Below, one piece after another: positions 27,090-35,454 of a DNA stretch of 35,454 bases. The first letter of the stretch is position 1, and each line of letters opens with the position of its first letter. The notes under the pieces were generated by a model. The model was not told where the DNA came from, ran no database searches, and saw only the letters and a list, made by a program, of their open reading frames with translations. The DNA lies in NCBI GenBank assembly GCA_022566515.1, contig JADFIT010000018.1:1-35454 (forward strand), read 5' to 3'. This DNA is from Gemmatimonadota bacterium (lineage in GTDB: Bacteria > Gemmatimonadota > Gemmatimonadetes > Gemmatimonadales > GWC2-71-9). The translations under genes were made by a program, and so were the position numbers.

Positions 27090-27892
27090 AGTCCCGTATC
27101 GCGATGGTACTCGGCCTCATGCTTGGAGGAGTCTCTGTCTTCTGAGCACACGATCTCTTTCTGAAGCTGGACAGCTATTTTCTTGCCCCAGACACATCGG
27201 CACGCATAACGGTGTTGAACGGTACGTTCACGAGTACTGAGGCCGCCCTCGTCGCCGATCGAATTACCGATATCAGCGTCGTTTCGCCGGACGGTGTTGC
27301 CCACCTCGATACGACCGCGTGGAGTGTGCGAGGGGATTCTAGCTTTCTCCGCTTCGAGACCGGAGGTTCGGGGACTTATGTGGTCGGGGTGGCGACGCGC
27401 GCGCGAAACCTGGACCTGGAAGCCGATGCCTTCAACGCGTATCTCGAAGGGGACGGCATTACCGACGTCCTCGATGCGCGTAGACGGGGCGACGAGCTGG
27501 GAAAGGCTGTGACCGAGCGTTATTCGAAACACGTCAAGGCCGTATTCCAAGTTGGCGCCTCCAGGAGCAGCGCATTCGACACACCGCTTGGCTACCCCGC
27601 CGAGATCGTACCGCTGCAAAATCCCTATTCCCTGAGTGTTGGGTCAGAACTGAGCGTGCGTTGTCTGGTAGACGGGCGACCCGTCGCGACCCAAGCCGTG
27701 ATCGCCGGGGGCGTCCACCGAGGCGCGACTATCGAGGAGCGGATGGTAAGAACGGATCATTATGGAGTAGCTCGAATCACTCTAGATTCTCCAGGAAAAT
27801 GGTACGTCAAGTTCGTCAACATGGTCGAGGTGATGGAGGACGATGTGGATTACAAGTCGAAGTGGGCAACGTTGACGTTCGAGATACGTTGA
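27086..27892 (+). pseudogene. DUF4198-like periplasmic protein gene with in-frame TGA at the signal peptide end
   Basis: ATG 27086 (ATGA overlap with upstream stop): MKSRIAMVLGLMLGGVSVF-TGA(27143-27145)-AHDLFLKLDSYFLAPDTSARITVLNGTF...; same frame continues to 27892. Confidence 0.75.
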
Positions 27893-28021
27893 GTTTCCGG
27901 CGAGGGGCGGTTCGTATCGCCGATTCACCTTTCCATCCGTAATCTGGCCACCCTGAGGTCCCGCGGCGTAGAGGCGGCGGAGGACGGAGTACATGCCAAC
28001 CTCGGCGCCTTGTCGTAGCTG

Positions 28022-28324
28022 TTACGTCATCGTCCGTGCGCAGTACTCGTGGTGAGTGCCCTGCCCAGCGTAGGCGACGGCGGTAATCAACTGCTCGGTG
28101 GTAACACGCTCGCCGTCGTAAAGCACGCGACTCACAGAGGGCACGAGTTTCACATGGGCTTCAGCCACACCGTCCACGCTCAGCAACGCGTTTCGCACAC
28201 GTATTGCGCAGTTGGGACAACCCATTCCTGCGATTACCAGACGAATCCCCGCCGTAACAAGCCCGTGAGGGGCGCTCTTGGGCTCGATCGGTCGCACGCA
28301 GCAGCCACATTGCGTCTTATCCAT
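28022..28324 (-). CDS. Heavy-metal-associated (HMA) domain protein / metallochaperone
   Basis: IAGMGCPNCAIRVRNALLSVDGVAEAHVKLVPSVSRVLYDGERVTTEQLITAVAYAG; N-terminal CGCC cluster. Confidence 0.85.
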   Translation of the reverse strand: MDKTQCGCCVRPIEPKSAPHGLVTAGIRLVIAGMGCPNCAIRVRNALLSVDGVAEAHVKLVPSVSRVLYDGERVTTEQLITAVAYAGQGTHHEYCARTMT

Positions 28325-28325
28325 A

Positions 28326-29000
28326 TCAACCTTTGATCTGCTTGCTTTCGGTGAGTTCTAACCGGCGCTTTGACGGCTCGCGCGTAAGTGTCTGGATCGC
28401 GCCCGAGCGCTCCTTGGCGTTGGGAACAGAAGAGGTAGTAGGCATGGCTGTCGCCGGCTGGTTTTCCTCCAAATCCATCAGTCGCCGGAAAAGCGCTATC
28501 GGAACGGGACCGTCCCACTCATAGGCGCCGATTTGCCTTTTGACGATCACACCGGCGCGGTTGATGACGTAGCTCTCCGGAACCCCGGTCGTCTGGTAAA
28601 GTCCCTCGATTCGCCGTCCCCGATCTTGCAGAACGTCGAACGTTAGATTGCGCTCCTGCACCCAGCCGAGGACCTTGGCCGTGGGGGCTATATCGATGCT
28701 CACGGCCACGATCTTTAGTCCGTCCGGGCCGAGAGTCTCATGCAGTCGTTGCATGGAGGGCATTTCCTCCTCACACGGTTTGCACCAGGTGGCCCAGATG
28801 TTCAACAGGACGACCTCGCCTCGGTAGTCGGCGAGGGTGGCGATTTCGCCTGTCGCCACGTCGACAGCTTCGAAATCCGGTGCCTCGCTGCCGGGACCGA
28901 TCAATCGACGCTCGGAAGTGAGCGCCGCTGTCACCACGAGCACCGCCGTCAGACCCGCAAGTACGAGACCCACTGCGAACCATTCTGTTTTTGCTGCCAA
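28326..29000 (-). CDS. TlpA/ResA-like membrane-anchored thioredoxin-fold protein
   Basis: N-terminal TM; VVLLNIWATWCKPCEEEMPSMQRLHE; TTG start with AGAGGA upstream; followed immediately by the HMA gene. Confidence 0.88.
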   Translation of the reverse strand: MAAKTEWFAVGLVLAGLTAVLVVTAALTSERRLIGPGSEAPDFEAVDVATGEIATLADYRGEVVLLNIWATWCKPCEEEMPSMQRLHETLGPDGLKIVAVSIDIAPTAKVLGWVQERNLTFDVLQDRGRRIEGLYQTTGVPESYVINRAGVIVKRQIGAYEWDGPVPIALFRRLMDLEENQPATAMPTTSSVPNAKERSGAIQTLTREPSKRRLELTESKQIKG

Positions 29001-29039
29001 GATCGAATCCTCTGGAGTTGTGTGACCGCTTCGTTCTTG

Positions 29040-29055
29040 AGCACGCTCAATGCCT
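29040..29055 (-). promoter_or_regulatory. Putative sigma54 promoter C (weaker match)
   Basis: Minus strand AGGCATTGAGCGTGCT; GG-N10-GC; predicted start about 28 nt before the tlpA-like gene; 112 bp from motif site C. Confidence 0.55.
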
Positions 29056-29149
29056 AGGGGTACTAGTCACCAAAGCGTTGAGTTTCCAACAGGTTATGAA
29101 TGCGTCGCCTCGAGCGGCTTCCCGGTACATGGGTCATGCGCCCCGCGGT

Positions 29150-29167
29150 GTGCGGCAGATCCCCCAC
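29150..29167. promoter_or_regulatory. Motif site C
   Basis: GTGCGGCAGATCCCCCAC (+ strand); flanking CCCAGTATG resembles CCCAGTGTG after site B. Confidence 0.6.
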
Positions 29168-29295
29168 CCAGTATGAGACGACCACCTGCATCCGGTGCTT
29201 GGCGGGGTCACGCCAGACACCCTTGGGATCATGACTTCTGACGTCCCGGGAGCTGTGCTGAACCTCAGAGCACCAGTCAGGAGGCCCAGATGCGA

Positions 29296-29313
29296 GTGGG
29301 GCATTTGCCCCGG
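29296..29313. promoter_or_regulatory. Motif site D
   Basis: GTGGGGCATTTGCCCCGG; 113 bp upstream of the promoter at 29409. Confidence 0.8.
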
Positions 29314-29408
29314 TGGCTGCGGCGTTTACCCCTACTAGCCCGCCTTAGCGAAAAGTTTAGACAGATCTAACACCTTTGCCACCAACATGTTAGCAGAGTT
29401 GGCCCCTT

Positions 29409-29424
29409 CGGCCTGACGCGTGCG
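29409..29424 (+). promoter_or_regulatory. Putative sigma54 promoter D
   Basis: CGGCCTGACGCGTGCG; shares CGGCCTGAC with promoter B; GG-N10-GC; upstream of cusCBA. Confidence 0.7.
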
Positions 29425-29473
29425 TTGGTGTCCTGTGAGGTCGTCTTGTAGAACGTGCTGACAGTGGAGTCTC

Positions 29474-30733
29474 ATGAGGATTCTAAAAGCGTTGGTCATG
29501 CTGGTCCCGATCGTTGCCGGGCCAAGGTTAGCCGAGGCACAGTACCCGTCGGATACGCTGGCTCTTGCGGATGCTATTGGCATCGCTCGGGCGGCGAACC
29601 CGGCACTCCTGGCCGCTCGGTTGCGTGCCGATGCCGCAGTGGAGCGGGTGTCACCCGCTGGAGCGTTACCCGATCCCCAGCTGTCGTTTGGATTCAGGAA
29701 TTGGCCAACGGACTTCGATACCGATCAGGGTATGACGATGAATTCCATTCAGTTGATGCAGCGTTTCCCATGGCCGGGCAAGCTGAAGTTCGGTCGGGAG
29801 AGGATGCGGCACCTGGCAGTGGCCGGTCGACTGGAGACGCAGGAGACTGAGGTGGTCCTGGTAGCAGGGGTCAAGTCGGTTTACTACCAGGTTGCTTATG
29901 TAGATCGGGCTCTGCGGATCATGGAAGAGACTCGAGAACTGCTGCGCGATTTTTACCAAGTTTCTTCAGCCATGTACGGAGTGGGCAGAGGGCTCCAGCA
30001 GGATGTGCTTCAGGCGCAAGTTGCCATTGCAACCATGACGGAGGACATCACCGTAATGGAGCAGGGCCGGGTGGCCATGGTGGCCCGATTGAACGCGCTG
30101 CTGGGCCGCGCTCCTACGGTTCCCGTGGGAGCGTTGGAGTTGCCGGTTCTGACCGGCGTCCTTCCGACGCAGGATTTGTTGATGAGCCTTGCCGCAGAGT
30201 CGCGGCCCGCGTTGCGGGCGGCGCGTGAGCGCGCCAGGGCGGCGGCGGCGGGTTACCGGGCCGCCCGGCGCACGCTTTATCCGGATTTAACGGTCACTCT
30301 GGGATATGGACAGCGGCCTCAGTTTGAGAACCTCGCGACGCTCATGTTCGGAATCAGCGTTCCGTTGTGGGCGGGGTCGCGGCAGCTTCCGCTTCGGCGC
30401 GAGATGGCTGCGATGCAGGCGATGGAGGAAGCCAAGGAGTTGGATCTTTACAACGAAACATTCGCCCGCATCGCCGAGCTTACGGCCGAGGCCGATCGGG
30501 CCCGCAGCCTGTCGGTGCTCTATGCCACGGCTATTCTGCCACAGGCCCGCGCCGCGGTCGAATCGGCGCTGTCCGCATATCGGGTTGGAGAGGTGGATTA
30601 CATGACATTGGTGCAGAACGAAATGACGGTCAACCGCTACGAGATCGAGAGCGTGCGGCTCACGGCCGAGTACCATCGGGCGGTTGCGCAGATCGAAGCT
30701 CTTATAGGCGGACAGATTGGAGAGGTGCAATGA
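29474..30733 (+). CDS. cusC: TolC-family outer membrane efflux protein (CusC/CzcC-like)
   Basis: ALADAIGIARAANPALLAARLRADAAVERV, QRFPWPGKLKFGRERM, GVGRGLQQDVLQAQV, YRVGEVDYMTLVQNEMTVN. Confidence 0.88.
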   Translation: MRILKALVMLVPIVAGPRLAEAQYPSDTLALADAIGIARAANPALLAARLRADAAVERVSPAGALPDPQLSFGFRNWPTDFDTDQGMTMNSIQLMQRFPWPGKLKFGRERMRHLAVAGRLETQETEVVLVAGVKSVYYQVAYVDRALRIMEETRELLRDFYQVSSAMYGVGRGLQQDVLQAQVAIATMTEDITVMEQGRVAMVARLNALLGRAPTVPVGALELPVLTGVLPTQDLLMSLAAESRPALRAARERARAAAAGYRAARRTLYPDLTVTLGYGQRPQFENLATLMFGISVPLWAGSRQLPLRREMAAMQAMEEAKELDLYNETFARIAELTAEADRARSLSVLYATAILPQARAAVESALSAYRVGEVDYMTLVQNEMTVNRYEIESVRLTAEYHRAVAQIEALIGGQIGEVQ

Positions 30734-31986
30734 AACGGCTCGCTGGGTTTTTGGCTTTGGGTGCCGGATGGCTCATCGGCTGCGGTGGCGGCGAAGATTC
30801 TTCTATGGAGGGAATGTCTGCTGCGGAGCACGCACAGATGCAGGCAGGCGGGCCGCAGGGTGAGCTCGACAGCACGGGCGCGATGGTGCGCCAGCCGGTG
30901 CATCTCAGCGCCGCTCAAGCTCGCGCGATCGGCGTTAGATATGCCACAGTCCGGCGTGACAGCTTGACACGCACTATCCGAACGGTTGGACTGATTCAGG
31001 TCCCGGAGCCAAACATCGTAGACGTCACGCCCAAAATCGACGGCTTCGTCGAGGAGCTGTTTGTTGATTACACCGGACAGTCGGTGCGCCGGGGTCAGCC
31101 GCTACTCACTCTGTACAGCCCCATGCTGGTGGCGGCCCAAGAGGAGCTGCTGACAGCGATGCGGCTGGCGTCGCAAGTGGACTCGAGTGCCGATGAAGCG
31201 TGGCGCAATGCCCAAATCATGCTCGAGGCGGCGAGGCGACGCCTGGTTTACTTCGACATCACCCCCGAACAGATCGAGCGAGTGGAAGCCACCGGTGAAG
31301 CGACCAAGACCCTTACCCTTGTCGCGCCCGTCACCGGCATCGTTCTGGAGAAACATGTTGTGCAGGGCCAGCGAGTGATGCTGGGGATGCATCTGTACCG
31401 CCTGGCCGACCTCAGAGAGATGTGGGTGGAAGGGGAGGTGTTCGAGCAGGATCTGCAGTTTGTAAGGACCGGGTCGCAGGCCGAGATCGAAGTCGCTGCC
31501 TACCCGGGAGAGCGCCGCGTGGGCAGGGTGAGCTTCGTTTACCCGATGGTCGACGAGCGGAGCCGTACGAACCGGGTGCGGATCACTGTGCCGAATCGCG
31601 ACATGGCGCTCAAGCCGGGCATGTATGCGACGATTTTCTTCGACGCCCTTATCGGAAGCGACGTTATCGCGATACCGCTCGAGGCGGTCGTGGTCACCGG
31701 GGTGCGTAATCTCGTGTTCGTCCGGGACGACGAGGGCATGCTAATGTCCCGCGAGGTGGTGCTGGGTCCGCGCGGGGGCGACCGTGTGCAGATCCTCGAG
31801 GGTCTGACAGAGGGTGAGACGATCGTCGTCTCGGCCAACTTCCTGATCGATGCCGAGTCACGCCTCGGCAGCAGCGGAGGTGGCATGCCCGGCATGCCTG
31901 GCATGTCGGGCACGCGGAGCGGCGGTGCGGCTGTCGATACGTCCCAATCCCAGCACAGCCAGGATGACACGGAGGGTCAATCATGA
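30730..31986 (+). CDS. cusB: RND periplasmic adaptor (CusB-like lipoprotein)
   Basis: ATGA overlap with cusC; lipobox LIGCGGG; IVDVTPKIDGFVEELFVDYTGQSVRRGQPLLTLYSPMLVAAQEELL; Met-rich tail GGMPGMPGMSG. The track ORF begins upstream in another frame of cusC. Confidence 0.9.
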   Translation: MKRLAGFLALGAGWLIGCGGGEDSSMEGMSAAEHAQMQAGGPQGELDSTGAMVRQPVHLSAAQARAIGVRYATVRRDSLTRTIRTVGLIQVPEPNIVDVTPKIDGFVEELFVDYTGQSVRRGQPLLTLYSPMLVAAQEELLTAMRLASQVDSSADEAWRNAQIMLEAARRRLVYFDITPEQIERVEATGEATKTLTLVAPVTGIVLEKHVVQGQRVMLGMHLYRLADLREMWVEGEVFEQDLQFVRTGSQAEIEVAAYPGERRVGRVSFVYPMVDERSRTNRVRITVPNRDMALKPGMYATIFFDALIGSDVIAIPLEAVVVTGVRNLVFVRDDEGMLMSREVVLGPRGGDRVQILEGLTEGETIVVSANFLIDAESRLGSSGGGMPGMPGMSGTRSGGAAVDTSQSQHSQDDTEGQS

Positions 31987-34900
31987 TTGACAGGATCATC
32001 GAGTGGTCGCTCCGCAACCGCGCGCTCGTGCTTCTCGCTTCGGCGGCGGTAATCGCTGGCGGGATTTGGGCGATGAGGACGATTCCGCTGGACGCCATCC
32101 CCGACCTGTCCGACGTGCAGGTCATCATTCGGACCGACTACCGCGAGCAGGCTCCGGAGATCGTGGAGGATCAAGTCACCTATCCGATCGCCTCGGAGAT
32201 GCTCAAGGTGCCCGGCGCCAGCGTTGTTCGCGGGTATTCCTTCTTCGGACTGAGCCTGGTGTATGTGATCTTCGAGGACGGCACGGACCTTTACTGGGCG
32301 CGATCGCGCGTCCTCGAGTACATGAGCGGTCTGCGTCAGAACATGCCACCGGGAGTGGAGCCCGTGCTGGGCCCGGATGCCACCGGTGTGGGCTGGGTGT
32401 TCATGTACACCCTGGAATCAGACAGCCTGGACCTTGCGGAACTGCGGACGCTCCAGGACTGGTATGTGCGCTACCAGCTTACTGCAGTGCCGGGGGTGTC
32501 CGAGGTGGCGACCTTCGGTGGGTTCGTCAAGCAATACCAGGTGGAGGTCAATCCCGAGCGCCTGCGGGCCTTTGGAATTCCGGTTACCCGTGTCGCACAG
32601 GCCATCGGCGCACATAACACCGACATCGGCGCGCGGGTTCTCGAGATGGGTGGCCGCGAGTATATGATCCGCGGACTCGGATACCTCGACGGTATCGAGG
32701 ACATCGAGAACGTATCCGTAGGAGCCACGTCGATGGGAACCCCTATCCGGGTGCAGGATGTGGCCACCGTGAAGCTTGGGCCCGCGCCTCGTCGAGGTGT
32801 CGCCGACCTGAACGGTCGTGGCGACGTGGTGGCGGGCATTGTGGTGATGCGTTACGGGTCCGATGCGCTCAAGACGATCGAAGCGATCAAGGCTCGTCTC
32901 CGGGAGATCGAGGAGGGGCTGCCGGCGGGTGTCCGCGTGCGTACCGTCTACGACCGCAGCGAGCTGATTCACGAGGCCATCGATACGCTACGCCACAAGC
33001 TACTCGAGGAATCGCTGATCGTGGCTGGCGTGGCGGTGTTGTTCTTGCTCCACTTCCGATCGGCCCTCGTGGCCATCATCGTGTTGCCGCTTGGCATTCT
33101 GGTCTCGTTCATTGTCATGCGTGTGATCGGCGTCGACGCCAACATCATGAGCTTGGGAGGCATCGCCATCGCCATCGGCGTGATGGTAGACGGCGCCATC
33201 GTCATGATCGAGAACATGCACAAGCATCTCGAGCGGGACGAGGGACGCTCGTCGCGGTGGGATATCGTTCTGAAGAGTACCAAGCAGGTTGGGCCGCCGC
33301 TGTTCTTCGCGCTGCTCATCATCACGTTCAGCTTCCTTCCGGTTTTTGCATTGGAGCAACAGGAAGGACGGCTCTTCAAGCCGCTGGCGTTCACTAAGAC
33401 GTTTGCCATGGCTGGTTCAGCCCTGTTGACGATCACATTGGTACCTGTTCTCATGGGATATCTGATTCGGGGCAAGATTCGCCCGGAGGCGGCGAACCCG
33501 GTGAACCGGCTGCTGCGCTGGGTGTACCGACCTATTATCGAGTTTGTCGTCCGGCGGCCGTGGGTGGTCATAGCTGGGTCGCTCGCCCTGCTCGCCGCGA
33601 CTGTCGTCCCGTGGCAGCGTCTCGGCAGTGAGTTCATGCCTCCCCTGGACGAAGGATCGATCCTGTTCATGCCGACCACCGTGCCGGGTGTGTCCATAGC
33701 GCAAGCCCGGAAGATCCTGCGCTACCAGGACAGCGTTCTGTTCTCGTTTCCCGAAGTTGTGTCGGTCATCGGTAAGGCAGGCCGCGCGACCACCGCGACC
33801 GACCCGGCGCCGCTTTCCATGTTCGAGTCGACGATCACGCTCAAGCCGCGGGACCAGTGGCGTCCGGGCATGACGTACAAGCAACTCATTGCGGACATGG
33901 ATAGGGCCGTGCAGCTTCCGGGTGTGACCAATTCCTGGACGATGCCTATCAAGGGTCGCATCGACATGCTCGCAACCGGCATTCGCACTCCGGTGGGCAT
34001 CAAGATCTTCGGCCCCAATCTCGATACGCTGCAGATGCTGGGGGAACGTCTCGAGCCGATCATTCGGGCGGTCCCTGGTACGCGGAGTGTCTTCGCGGAG
34101 CGTGGTGTCTCGGGTTACTACGTCGATATCGATATCGACCGCGCCGAAGCCGCTCGATACGGGCTAAACGTGGGTGATGTGCACAGCGCCATCATGGCCA
34201 CCGTGGGTGGAATCAACGCAGCGATCACGGTGGAGGGACGCGAGCGGTACGCGGTGAACGTGCGGTATCCTCGTGAGCTGCGGGATAACGTAGAGAAGAT
34301 TCGTGAGGTGGTCATCCCGGCCATGGGGGGAGCGCAAATCCCGTTGGGTCAGGTGGCCAGGGTAGAGGCCATCCAGGGTGTCGTGCTCGTCAAGACGGAA
34401 GGTGCGTTTCCGGTGACAAACATTTTTGTGGACATGGGAGGGCGTGACCTGGGGGGCTACGTGAGGGAGGCCCAGCAGGTAGTGGCCGAGCAGTTCACGC
34501 TTCCCCCCGGGTACTCGCTCATGTGGAGCGGTCAATACGAATTCATGCAACGCGTCGCACAGAAGCTGCGTGTTGTGATCCCGGTAACGCTGGCGATCAT
34601 CTTCCTTCTGCTGTATCTCAACTTTGGATCGACTGCCAAATCGCTGATCGTCATGCTCGCGATGCCTTTCTCTCTCGTGGGCGGTGTCTGGTTTCTCTGG
34701 CTCCTTGGATACAACATGAGTGTAGCGGTTTGGGTTGGGTTCATCGCGCTGGCAGGTGTTGCGGCGCAAACCGGCGTCCTGATGATGATCTATCTTGACG
34801 AGGCGTTCGAACGTAGGAGGCTCGAAGGGCGGATGGTCACCGGGAGGGATGTGCGTGACGCCGTGCGAGATGGGGCCCTCGAGCGGTTGCGCCCGGTGAT

Positions 34901-35141
34901 AATGACGGTGACCGCGATCATGGGCGGCCTCGCGCCGATCATGTGGAGTGCGGGAACCGGTGCCGATGTGATGAAGCGGGTCGCCGCGCCGATGGTGGGG
35001 GGTATGGTCACCGCTTCCGCGCTTACGTTGGGCGTGATTCCCGCGATCTACCTCCTTTGGCGGCAGTGGCAGGTCGCTCATCGCCCGCAAGCAATGGTAC
35101 CCGAGTCCCTGCGGGCGGTCGATGGCTCTCAAACCTGGTGA
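31983..35141 (+). CDS. cusA: Heavy-metal RND permease (CusA/HME type)
   Basis: 1052 aa; ATGA overlap with cusB; IPLDAIPDLSDVQVIIRTDYREQAPEIVEDQVTYPI, VIFEDGTDLYWARSRVLEYMSGLR, GIAIAIGVMVDGAIVMIENMHKHLE. Confidence 0.95.
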   Translation: MIDRIIEWSLRNRALVLLASAAVIAGGIWAMRTIPLDAIPDLSDVQVIIRTDYREQAPEIVEDQVTYPIASEMLKVPGASVVRGYSFFGLSLVYVIFEDGTDLYWARSRVLEYMSGLRQNMPPGVEPVLGPDATGVGWVFMYTLESDSLDLAELRTLQDWYVRYQLTAVPGVSEVATFGGFVKQYQVEVNPERLRAFGIPVTRVAQAIGAHNTDIGARVLEMGGREYMIRGLGYLDGIEDIENVSVGATSMGTPIRVQDVATVKLGPAPRRGVADLNGRGDVVAGIVVMRYGSDALKTIEAIKARLREIEEGLPAGVRVRTVYDRSELIHEAIDTLRHKLLEESLIVAGVAVLFLLHFRSALVAIIVLPLGILVSFIVMRVIGVDANIMSLGGIAIAIGVMVDGAIVMIENMHKHLERDEGRSSRWDIVLKSTKQVGPPLFFALLIITFSFLPVFALEQQEGRLFKPLAFTKTFAMAGSALLTITLVPVLMGYLIRGKIRPEAANPVNRLLRWVYRPIIEFVVRRPWVVIAGSLALLAATVVPWQRLGSEFMPPLDEGSILFMPTTVPGVSIAQARKILRYQDSVLFSFPEVVSVIGKAGRATTATDPAPLSMFESTITLKPRDQWRPGMTYKQLIADMDRAVQLPGVTNSWTMPIKGRIDMLATGIRTPVGIKIFGPNLDTLQMLGERLEPIIRAVPGTRSVFAERGVSGYYVDIDIDRAEAARYGLNVGDVHSAIMATVGGINAAITVEGRERYAVNVRYPRELRDNVEKIREVVIPAMGGAQIPLGQVARVEAIQGVVLVKTEGAFPVTNIFVDMGGRDLGGYVREAQQVVAEQFTLPPGYSLMWSGQYEFMQRVAQKLRVVIPVTLAIIFLLLYLNFGSTAKSLIVMLAMPFSLVGGVWFLWLLGYNMSVAVWVGFIALAGVAAQTGVLMMIYLDEAFERRRLEGRMVTGRDVRDAVRDGALERLRPVIMTVTAIMGGLAPIMWSAGTGADVMKRVAAPMVGGMVTASALTLGVIPAIYLLWRQWQVAHRPQAMVPESLRAVDGSQTW

Positions 35142-35191
35142 TCGCCCCTGTGCCACTGTTGGGATTCCTGGCGGTTGTGCCGATCAGCGAT
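35132..35191 (+). pseudogene. Short remnant of a cytochrome b C-terminus
   Basis: Frame gives NLVIAPVPLLGFLAVVPISD, matching MLIAPAVLFGFLAIVPISD of the intact cytochrome b at 25774-25830; no upstream cytochrome b sequence. Confidence 0.6.
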
Positions 35192-35271
35192 GGAAGTGAC
35201 TGGCCACCAATGTTCCTGAGCTTTACTTTAGCCTCGGCACCTACGCCGCATCTCCAGCTAGGAGGAACCCC

Positions 35272-35454
35272 ATGCCGCTCTCCCGCAGAGCGTTCTTCGG
35301 ACTCGAGGTGAGTGGAGGCCAGCCGACCGCGCCGCTCATCATCGCCAGGGGGCGCGAGGCCCTGGCCGAAGAACTCGGTCCCCTGGGCAGCGAAATCGGG
35401 GTGATTGAGCCCCCCCAAGACGGCGAGATCCGTATCTCGAGTAACGAGAACCCT
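35272..35454 (+). CDS. Histidinol-phosphate aminotransferase-like protein, partial, runs off right edge
   Basis: MPLSRRAFFGLEVSGGQPTAPLIIARGREALAEELGPLGSEIGVIEPPQDGEIRISSNENP; SNENP is the typical N-terminal motif; AGGAGG Shine-Dalgarno upstream. Confidence 0.65.
   Translation, partial: MPLSRRAFFGLEVSGGQPTAPLIIARGREALAEELGPLGSEIGVIEPPQDGEIRISSNENP

Noticed and set aside
35397-35416. GGGGTGATTGAGCCCCCC as another motif copy or hairpin terminator
   Set aside because: Does not match the GCATWTSC core and lies inside the aminotransferase-like coding sequence.
1-35454. CRISPR arrays, tRNA/rRNA genes, transposases or integrases
   Set aside because: No regularly spaced repeats, no cloverleaf or rRNA-like sequence, and no transposase/integrase motifs were recognised on reading; a tRNAscan/ISfinder run would be needed to be certain.

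Overview
The window is mostly a copper/silver-type metal-resistance island next to housekeeping genes. From left to right: a partial ExeA/MshM-like AAA ATPase and a TPR gene (minus); a small lipoprotein, an M28 peptidase and a Zn-dependent alcohol dehydrogenase (minus); L-lysine 6-transaminase, long-form PurL and a YwiC-like membrane protein (plus). Then come an NtrC-type response regulator and its sensor kinase (minus), a divergent Met-rich Spy/ZraP-like periplasmic protein, and a decayed MMPL remnant / LolA-like / OM-barrel set. These are followed by a SHOCT-type small membrane protein and a Cu-type P1B ATPase, a CusRS-like OmpR-family two-component system (minus), and a multicopper oxidase / CopB / cytochrome b / His-rich protein / NTF2-like / DUF4198-like run. 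Next are an HMA metallochaperone and a TlpA-like thioredoxin (minus), CusCBA, and a partial histidinol-phosphate-aminotransferase-like gene. The main finding is an apparent unlabelled sigma54 regulon. An 18-bp near-palindrome (consensus about GTGGGGCATWTSCCCCAC) occurs at four intergenic sites. Each copy starts 111-113 bp upstream of a GG-N10-GC (-24/-12) promoter that points at a metal-handling operon. The NtrC-type two-component pair in the same island is the obvious candidate regulator. Secondary findings are two in-frame stop codons in otherwise intact genes, two gene remnants, an 11-bp-phased repeat upstream of the CusRS-like genes, and a cytochrome b inside the copper operon. No tools were used. 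Family assignments come from reading motifs, and none was checked against a database.
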